Shown here: positions 29,780 through 35,186 of the stretch, piece after piece | Layout of the letters: every line of letters begins with the position of its first letter | Position numbering within the stretch: the first letter of the stretch is position 1 | NCBI GenBank assembly: GCA_009837725.1 | Contig: VXSY01000127.1 | Span: 7,879 to 43,064, forward strand | Length of the DNA stretch: 35,186 bases | Reading direction: 5' to 3' | Origin: Gammaproteobacteria bacterium | GTDB lineage: Bacteria > Pseudomonadota > Gammaproteobacteria > Pseudomonadales > Azotimanducaceae | Translations under genes and position numbers: made by a program | The notes under the pieces: generated by a model | What the model was told of the DNA's origin: nothing | Seen by the model: the letters and a program-made list of their open reading frames with translations, nothing else | Databases searched by the model: none

Positions 29780-30946
29780 ATGGAGTTCGAGACGACCGAA
29801 GAGCATCAGCTCATCCGTGACGCGATTGGGAAGATCTGCACCGACTTTCCCGACGAGTACTGGTCCGCCTGCGACAGCGAGCACCGCTTTCCTTGGGATT
29901 TCTACAACACCTTGGCCGAGGCGGGTTGGATTGGCATCGCCATTCCGGAGGCCTACGGTGGCAGCGGGCGCGGCGTCACCGAAGCCTCCATCGTCCTGGA
30001 AGAGGTGGCCGCTTCTGGGGCCGCAATGAACGGAGCGAGCGGCATTCACCTGTCGATCTTCGGGATGCATCCGGTGGTGCAGCACGGCAGCGAGGAGATG
30101 AAGGAGAAGTACCTGCCTCGGGTGGCGAGCGGCGACCTGCACGTCGCCTTCGGCGTCACCGAGCCGGATGCCGGCACCGACACTACCTCCATCAAGACCA
30201 CCGCCGTGCGCGACGGCGACCACTACGTCGTGCGCGGACGCAAGGTGTGGACCACCAAGGCACTCGATTGCGAGCGGGTGCTGCTGCTGGTGCGAACCGA
30301 GTCAAAGGAAAAGGCGGCGAAGCGCACCGAAGGCATGACGCTCTTGCTCGCGGAACTGCAGCGCCCGGAGGTGAAGATCTCCCCCATCGACAAGGTGGGC
30401 CGCAACGCCGTCGCCACCTGCGAGGTGGTGTATGACGACCTGCCAGTACACGTAACCGACCGGGTAGGCGAGGAGGGCAAGGGCTTTCGCTACCTGCTCG
30501 GCGGGCTCAATGCGGAGCGCATACTCGTGGCGTCGGAAGCTCTTGGCATCGGCCGCGCCGCGATCCGGCGAGCGGTCAACTATGCGAACGAGCGCGTCGT
30601 CTTCGGGCGCCCCATCGGCATGAATCAAGGCGTTTCCTTCCCGCTCGGCGAGGCGAAGATGCGCCTCGATGCGGCGGAGCTGATGATCCGCAAGGCGTCG
30701 TGGCTGCTCGACAACGGCGAGCCCTGCGGCGCCGAGGCGAACATGGCGAAGTGGCTGGCCGCAGACGCCGCCTTCCAGGCAGCCGACCAGGCCATGCAAA
30801 CCCACGGCGGCTTCGGCTACGCCCGCGAATTCCATGTCGAGCGCTATTGGCGGGAGGCGAGGCTGATGCGCATCGCCCCCATCTCCCAGGAGATGATCCT
30901 CAACTACGTCACCGAACACGTGCTGGAACTGCCGCGATCGTACTAA
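29780..30946 (+). CDS. Acyl-CoA dehydrogenase family flavoprotein
   Basis: 388 residues. The flavin-site motif AFGVTEPDAGTDTT (about 123-136) and the C-terminal MQTHGGFGYAREFHVERYWREARLMRIAPISQEMI are typical. The protein lacks the usual YEGT motif: the position of the catalytic Glu of medium-chain enzymes is occupied by APIS, so the base must lie elsewhere, as it does in isovaleryl-CoA dehydrogenase. Other residues, including VWTTKALDCERVLLLVRT and VYDDLPV, are normal. It oxidises an acyl-CoA in the cytoplasm and passes electrons to ETF. It lies 13 bp upstream of smc. Confidence 0.88.
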   Translation: MEFETTEEHQLIRDAIGKICTDFPDEYWSACDSEHRFPWDFYNTLAEAGWIGIAIPEAYGGSGRGVTEASIVLEEVAASGAAMNGASGIHLSIFGMHPVVQHGSEEMKEKYLPRVASGDLHVAFGVTEPDAGTDTTSIKTTAVRDGDHYVVRGRKVWTTKALDCERVLLLVRTESKEKAAKRTEGMTLLLAELQRPEVKISPIDKVGRNAVATCEVVYDDLPVHVTDRVGEEGKGFRYLLGGLNAERILVASEALGIGRAAIRRAVNYANERVVFGRPIGMNQGVSFPLGEAKMRLDAAELMIRKASWLLDNGEPCGAEANMAKWLAADAAFQAADQAMQTHGGFGYAREFHVERYWREARLMRIAPISQEMILNYVTEHVLELPRSY

Positions 30947-30959
30947 CGCCGCCACCCCT

Positions 30960-33900
30960 ATGCGTCTAAAGGAAATCAGGCTCTCCGGATTCAAGTCCTT
31001 CGTCGATCCGACGACGATTCCCTTCCCTGGCCACCGCAACGCGGTGGTGGGCCCCAACGGCTGCGGCAAGTCGAACATCGTCGATGCGGTGCGCTGGGTC
31101 ATGGGAGAGCGCTCGGCGAAGCAGTTGCGTGGCGACGCGATGGTGGACGTGATCTTCTACGGCACCGAATCCCAAGGCGACACCCGCAAGGACATGGGCA
31201 CATCGGGGCGCCCACAGGCCTCCATGGCGTCCGTTGAGCTGCTGTTCGACAACGAAGACGCCCGCATAGGAGGCGAATACGCCGCCTACGGCGAGATCGC
31301 CGTGCGCCGGGAGCTGGCTCGGGACGGCCAATCCACCTATTACCTGAACGGCAGCCGCTGCCGCCGGCGCGACATCGGCGGTGTCTTCCTTGGCACCGGC
31401 TTCGGCCCGCGCAGCTACTCGATCATCGAACAAGGGATGATCAGCGAACTCGCCGACGCCAAGCCGGACGAGCTGCGCGCCTTTCTGGAAGAGGCGGCCG
31501 GCATTTCGAAATACCGCGAGCGCCGCCGCGAGACCCACAATCGGCTCTCGCACACCCGAGAGCATCTCGCCCGCATCGCCGACCTGCAGGCGGAACTGGC
31601 TCGGCAACTGGGCCGTCTGCAACGTCAGGCGCGCAATGCCGAGCGCTATCGCGATCTCAAGGCGGAGGAACGCCGCAAGCTCGCGGAGCTGTGCCTGCTC
31701 CGCCTCAACGCCGCGAACGAGCGCCTGCGCGGCTGCGACGAATCTCTCCGCGCCCTCGACACCGAGGTCGAGACGGCACGCGCGGCCCGTCTCGGGGTCG
31801 AAGGCCGCGTGCAATCCGCCCTGGAGCGACATCAAGAGCGAGCCGATGAGCTGGCCGAGGTGCAGGCGCGCTACTACCGGCTTGGCGCGGAAATCGGGCG
31901 GCTGGAGGAAGCGGCGCAGTTCGCGAAGCGGCGCAGCGACGGTCTTGCGGCCGACCTCGACGCGATGGCCCATGAAGAGGCCCGCCGGCAGGAACAGATG
32001 GCCGAAGACGAGGCTCGTCTCGCCGACTTGGAGAGCCAGATCGAAGCCGCGTCCCCGGCCCTGGCCGAGGCCATGCTGCGCCAGCAACGCGCCGCCGAGG
32101 AAGTCGCAACCCTGGAACAGGACGCACGGGAAACGCAGGCGCAATGGGAAGACTTGGCGGAACGTATCGCCGGCAACCGCAGCGCGTTGGATGCGAGTCG
32201 CGGTCGGGCGCAACTTGCGGAACAGACGCTCACCAGCCTGCACGAGCGGGCAAGGCAGTTGGAGGAAGACGGCGCCGGCCTCGCGTCAACGACCCCGGAC
32301 TCCCTCGAACCGCTGCACGCCGAAATCGCCGATGCCGAGCAGGCGCTCGCGGCGCTGGAAGCGGAACTGGCCGCCAATGCCGAGGCCATCGCCGAAGTCC
32401 AGCATGCCGTCGAGGCGCAGGAGGAGCGCCTCCGTGTCAGCACCGAACGAGTGCAGCAACTGCGTGGCGAACAAGCGGCAGTGGACGCCCTGCAGCGAGA
32501 GGCGCTCGCCGATGAATCGGCGGGTTCTGGCGCCAGCGTCGATGGGTGGCTGGATGAACACGGCCTCGCGGACGTGCCCCGGCTCGGTGCCAAGGTGCAG
32601 GTCGCGTCCGGATGGGAGACGGCACTGGAAGCCGTGCTCGGTTTTGACGCCGCTGCCATTCCCGTAACGGATTCAAGCCCATTGGCGGAGTCTCTGGCGC
32701 AGCTTCGGCAAGGGCGAATCACCGTCACCGAGTCCGCCGCCAGCGCTCGCGAGCCACAGGCGCTGCGCCGACTCGGCGACCTCATCGAACCGGCCCAGGA
32801 CGCGCCCGCCATTCTCGATGGCGTCTTCGCCGCCGAGTCCTTGGCCGAGGCCCTGAACCATCGCGCGTCGCTTGGCCCGGGCGAGAGTGTGGTCACTCGC
32901 GAAGGCGTCTGGCTGGGGCAGGGCTGGATTCGCGTCAACCGTCCTGCCGATGCCTCTGGGGGCATCATCCGCCGCCGCGTCACGCTTCGGAAGCTGCGTG
33001 AACGCGTCGCCGCAACCGAGTCGGAGGCGGAGGCGATTCGCGCACAGCTTGACAGCACGCGTTCTTCGCTGGCGGTGCAGGAGGCAGAACGGGAGCGCCT
33101 GCGCCGAAGCCAGGGCGATGCCCGGGAGCGTCGCCTGCGAGCCGAGACGGAACGCGACATGCGCCTCGCGCAGCAGCAGGAGGTTGCCGATCGCGCACGC
33201 CGAATCGCCTCGGAACGAGAACGAACGGCCGAGCGCATCGATGAGGAGCGAGGGTCGGCGGAGGAGAACCGCAGCCAAGCCGAGCGACTCGAGGCCGATG
33301 GGACGACGCTCGCAGCCGAACGCGAGCGAGTCGACGCCAGCCGCGCCGAGCTCGCCGGAAGGCTCGAAGCCGCGCGCGTCCAGGCTGGCGAAGCCCGCGA
33401 CGAACACCACCGTCAGGTGGGCGCGCAGGAGCGCCTCAGGTCCTCGGCACAGGCGTTGCGCGATGCGCGTGACCGCCTGGTCCAGCAAACCCGCGAACGG
33501 AGCCAACGCCGAACCGTCATCGAGACGGAGATCGCCGACATCGCTGCCGAAGCGCCACGCCGCGACGAAGAGCTCAAGGGGCTTCTGCACGACCGCGTGG
33601 CGGTGGAAGGAGAACTTGCCGACATTCGGCGGCAAGCCGAGGCGATGGAGACGTCAATTCGACGCTTGCGCTCGGAGCAGGCGGAAGCCGACCGGGCCCT
33701 CGAAGAGATGCGCGACCAGGTGGAACAGGCCCGCGTGGAGCGAGGCCGCGTCGCCGAGCAGCGCGACGTGGCGCTCGAACGCCTGCGCGAAACAGGTCTC
33801 GACCAGAGCGATGTCGAAAGCGAGATCCCGGACGACGCCGACGAGGACGGTTGGAACGCGGCCATCGAAGCCGTGCGCGGGCGCATCGACCGGCTAGGGC

Positions 33901-34517
33901 CCATCAACCTCGCCGCCATCGACGAACGTCGGGAAGCGCAAGCGCGCAAGGAGTACTACGACCGCCAGCACGAAGACTTGAGCACGGCGGTCGAGACCCT
34001 CGAACGCGCCATCGGCAACATGGATCGGGAAACCAGAAACCGCTTTCGCGCCACCTTCGACCGCGTGGGAGAACGCTTCGAGAGCCTGTTTCCGCGCATC
34101 TTCGGCGGCGGCGAAGCGCACCTTGAGATGACCGAAGGGAACCTCCTCGACGCCGGCGTCACCCTCTCCGCCCGCCCGCCCGGCAAGCGCAACTCCAGCA
34201 TCCAAAAGCATTCCGGTGGCCAGAAGGCCATGACTGCCGTGGCCTTGCTGTTCGCCATCTTCCAGTTGAACCCCAGCCCCGTGTGTCTCCTCGACGAGGT
34301 GGATGCGCCGCTCGACGACGTCAACGTCGGCCGCTTCAAGGGCCTGATCGAAGAGATGTCCGAAGGCGTGCAGTTCGTGGTGGTCACCCACAACAAGCTG
34401 ACGATGGAGATGGCGGATCACATGATCGGCATCACCATGCAGGAGGCCGGGGTGTCCCGCGTGGTCTCCGTGGACGTGGAGCAGGCGGTGGAACTCGCCG
34501 CCAGCAAGGTGCCTTGA
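30960..34517 (+). CDS. smc: Chromosome segregation protein SMC
   Basis: 1185 residues, a full-length SMC ATPase of the condensin that organises and segregates the chromosome. The N-terminal head begins MRLKEIRLSGFKSFVDPTTI with Walker A GPNGCGKSN (31-39). Long coiled coils (about 160-510 and 660-1000, rich in Glu/Arg/Ala heptads) flank a hinge domain at about 520-660 (LGAKVQVASGWETALEAVLG). The C-terminal head has the signature KHSGGQKAMTAVALLFAI and Walker B VCLLDEVDAPLDD near 1081-1125. ATG 30960 follows the acyl-CoA dehydrogenase by 13 bp without an obvious ribosome-binding site. No scpA or scpB is nearby. The following zipA-like gene is the gammaproteobacterial arrangement. Confidence 0.96.
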   Translation: MRLKEIRLSGFKSFVDPTTIPFPGHRNAVVGPNGCGKSNIVDAVRWVMGERSAKQLRGDAMVDVIFYGTESQGDTRKDMGTSGRPQASMASVELLFDNEDARIGGEYAAYGEIAVRRELARDGQSTYYLNGSRCRRRDIGGVFLGTGFGPRSYSIIEQGMISELADAKPDELRAFLEEAAGISKYRERRRETHNRLSHTREHLARIADLQAELARQLGRLQRQARNAERYRDLKAEERRKLAELCLLRLNAANERLRGCDESLRALDTEVETARAARLGVEGRVQSALERHQERADELAEVQARYYRLGAEIGRLEEAAQFAKRRSDGLAADLDAMAHEEARRQEQMAEDEARLADLESQIEAASPALAEAMLRQQRAAEEVATLEQDARETQAQWEDLAERIAGNRSALDASRGRAQLAEQTLTSLHERARQLEEDGAGLASTTPDSLEPLHAEIADAEQALAALEAELAANAEAIAEVQHAVEAQEERLRVSTERVQQLRGEQAAVDALQREALADESAGSGASVDGWLDEHGLADVPRLGAKVQVASGWETALEAVLGFDAAAIPVTDSSPLAESLAQLRQGRITVTESAASAREPQALRRLGDLIEPAQDAPAILDGVFAAESLAEALNHRASLGPGESVVTREGVWLGQGWIRVNRPADASGGIIRRRVTLRKLRERVAATESEAEAIRAQLDSTRSSLAVQEAERERLRRSQGDARERRLRAETERDMRLAQQQEVADRARRIASERERTAERIDEERGSAEENRSQAERLEADGTTLAAERERVDASRAELAGRLEAARVQAGEARDEHHRQVGAQERLRSSAQALRDARDRLVQQTRERSQRRTVIETEIADIAAEAPRRDEELKGLLHDRVAVEGELADIRRQAEAMETSIRRLRSEQAEADRALEEMRDQVEQARVERGRVAEQRDVALERLRETGLDQSDVESEIPDDADEDGWNAAIEAVRGRIDRLGPINLAAIDERREAQARKEYYDRQHEDLSTAVETLERAIGNMDRETRNRFRATFDRVGERFESLFPRIFGGGEAHLEMTEGNLLDAGVTLSARPPGKRNSSIQKHSGGQKAMTAVALLFAIFQLNPSPVCLLDEVDAPLDDVNVGRFKGLIEEMSEGVQFVVVTHNKLTMEMADHMIGITMQEAGVSRVVSVDVEQAVELAASKVP

Positions 34518-34662
34518 GGGGCCGGCAGTCTGAGGGCTCAACGAATGCCCGGAGCGTTTCCGCTTGGCCGTAGAATGCACCCCATCGTCGGCGCCGCCGC
34601 TGGCATTGCGCGGCAAGGTCATGGGCAGGTGGGGTTTGGCGGCGTAGGAGAACGAGCCGAGC

Positions 34663-35186
34663 ATGGATCTCGACATCAAGTACATCATCGTTGCGGTCGG
34701 CGTGCTGCTGATTGTCGCCATCGTCAGCCACCACGTCTGGCGGGCCTGGCGAGGGCGTCAGGACGCAGACGACGACGCGACGGCGGAGCCGGTGTCCGCC
34801 GCTGCGCTCTGGGACGCCGAAGACGACCGCGCCGCCAGCGCGGAACCGCCACCGGCATCGGTCGATGCCGAGGTGCAGGAGCGTGATCAGGAAGGTAGCG
34901 TGACGGCACAGCGTACCGAGCCGCACATCGCCGCCCCGGAAGCCCGAGACAACGCGGAGGGAACAGCGGAGTCGGAGAGCGCGGCAGGGGTTGCGGCGGA
35001 ATCGCAGGTGCCGTCGCCGGATCCGGTGGAAGCCCCCGAGCAAGTCGGAGAAACCGTATCCAAGGCGCGGTCGGTGCCGGGTGCGAGAGCGCGTTCATCG
35101 GGCGCCGGCACGGAACGGCCTCGGCGCACGGAGTCCCGCGAAGAAACGGACGAAGCCGCCGAACGCGAATACGTTGCCATCTGGGT
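34663..35186 (+). CDS. zipA: Cell division protein ZipA, N-terminal part (runs off the window)
   Basis: Not in the ORF track because it is open at the end of the window. ATG 34663 follows GGAGAACGAG. The visible 174 residues begin with a short periplasmic tip and one membrane helix (MDLDIKYIIVAVGVLLIVAIV), then WRAWRGRQ and a long acidic, Ala/Glu/Pro-rich linker, which is the ZipA plan (membrane anchor, flexible linker, C-terminal FtsZ-binding domain). The domain that would prove it is beyond the window. Position immediately after smc supports the call, since smc-zipA-ligA is the usual order in Gammaproteobacteria. Confidence 0.8.
   Translation, partial: MDLDIKYIIVAVGVLLIVAIVSHHVWRAWRGRQDADDDATAEPVSAAALWDAEDDRAASAEPPPASVDAEVQERDQEGSVTAQRTEPHIAAPEARDNAEGTAESESAAGVAAESQVPSPDPVEAPEQVGETVSKARSVPGARARSSGAGTERPRRTESREETDEAAEREYVAIW

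Overview
The window is a high-GC bacterial chromosome segment that I read as gammaproteobacterial. The best evidence is at the right end, where a full-length smc is followed by the start of a zipA-like gene, an order typical of Gammaproteobacteria. A second sign is the block mtaD-like deaminase, ubiG, yciK-like reductase, which resembles the Pseudomonas arrangement but lacks mupP between ubiG and yciK. Two phytanoyl-CoA dioxygenases, several orphan oxidoreductases, many toxin-antitoxin genes and many palindromic intergenic repeats would fit a marine or host-associated, metagenome-derived genome. That last point is inference. No rRNA, tRNA, CRISPR array or prophage was seen.

Layout. 1-1188 (-): a MotA/TolQ/ExbB-like channel protein followed by a one-helix partner cut by the window edge. 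1309-4546 (-): a molybdopterin oxidoreductase and an M48 lipoprotein protease. 4770-5898 (+): periplasmic Cu/Zn superoxide dismutase and a histidine phosphatase. 6054-9049: a toxin-antitoxin island with a frameshifted Fic gene, a decayed hicBA pair, a relic of a dioxygenase gene, and an intact Xre/RES-type module. 9187-11923 (-): two PhyH dioxygenases and an amidohydrolase in one operon. 11993-14605 (+): a frameshifted NAD-dependent epimerase/reductase, a stand-alone 2Fe-2S ferredoxin, a 39-bp tandem repeat and a Gfo/Idh/MocA oxidoreductase. 14769-18189 (+): VOC protein, mtaD-like deaminase, ubiG and yciK, with ATGA overlaps at two junctions. 18329-18975 (+): a VapBC-type module with a clear operator.

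19027-22605 (-): SPFH/stomatin protein, NfeD-type membrane protease and a cysteine synthase. 22842-25251 (+): an M20 amidohydrolase whose signal peptide appears to be interrupted by a repeat, then a 6PGDH-like dehydrogenase. 25252-25849: about 600 bp of nested palindromic elements without a credible gene. 25850-28929 (-): a MaoC hydratase, CitE-like lyase, MoCF/CinA-type protein and an SDR lacking the usual catalytic residues; the first two suggest acyl-CoA metabolism. 29182-30946 (+): VOC protein and acyl-CoA dehydrogenase. 30960-end (+): smc and partial zipA.

Three themes stand out. First, several genes (fic, hicB, epimerase) are broken by clean one-base indels that restore full proteins when corrected, so either base errors or very recent pseudogenes. 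Second, at least five families of short palindromic or dispersed repeats occupy intergenic DNA, and some have entered coding frames. Third, four toxin families lie within about 13 kb. I did not find a convincing new multi-gene system. The most unusual local structures are the dioxygenase 3' end duplicated on both sides of the RES module and the repeat-in-signal-peptide insertion.
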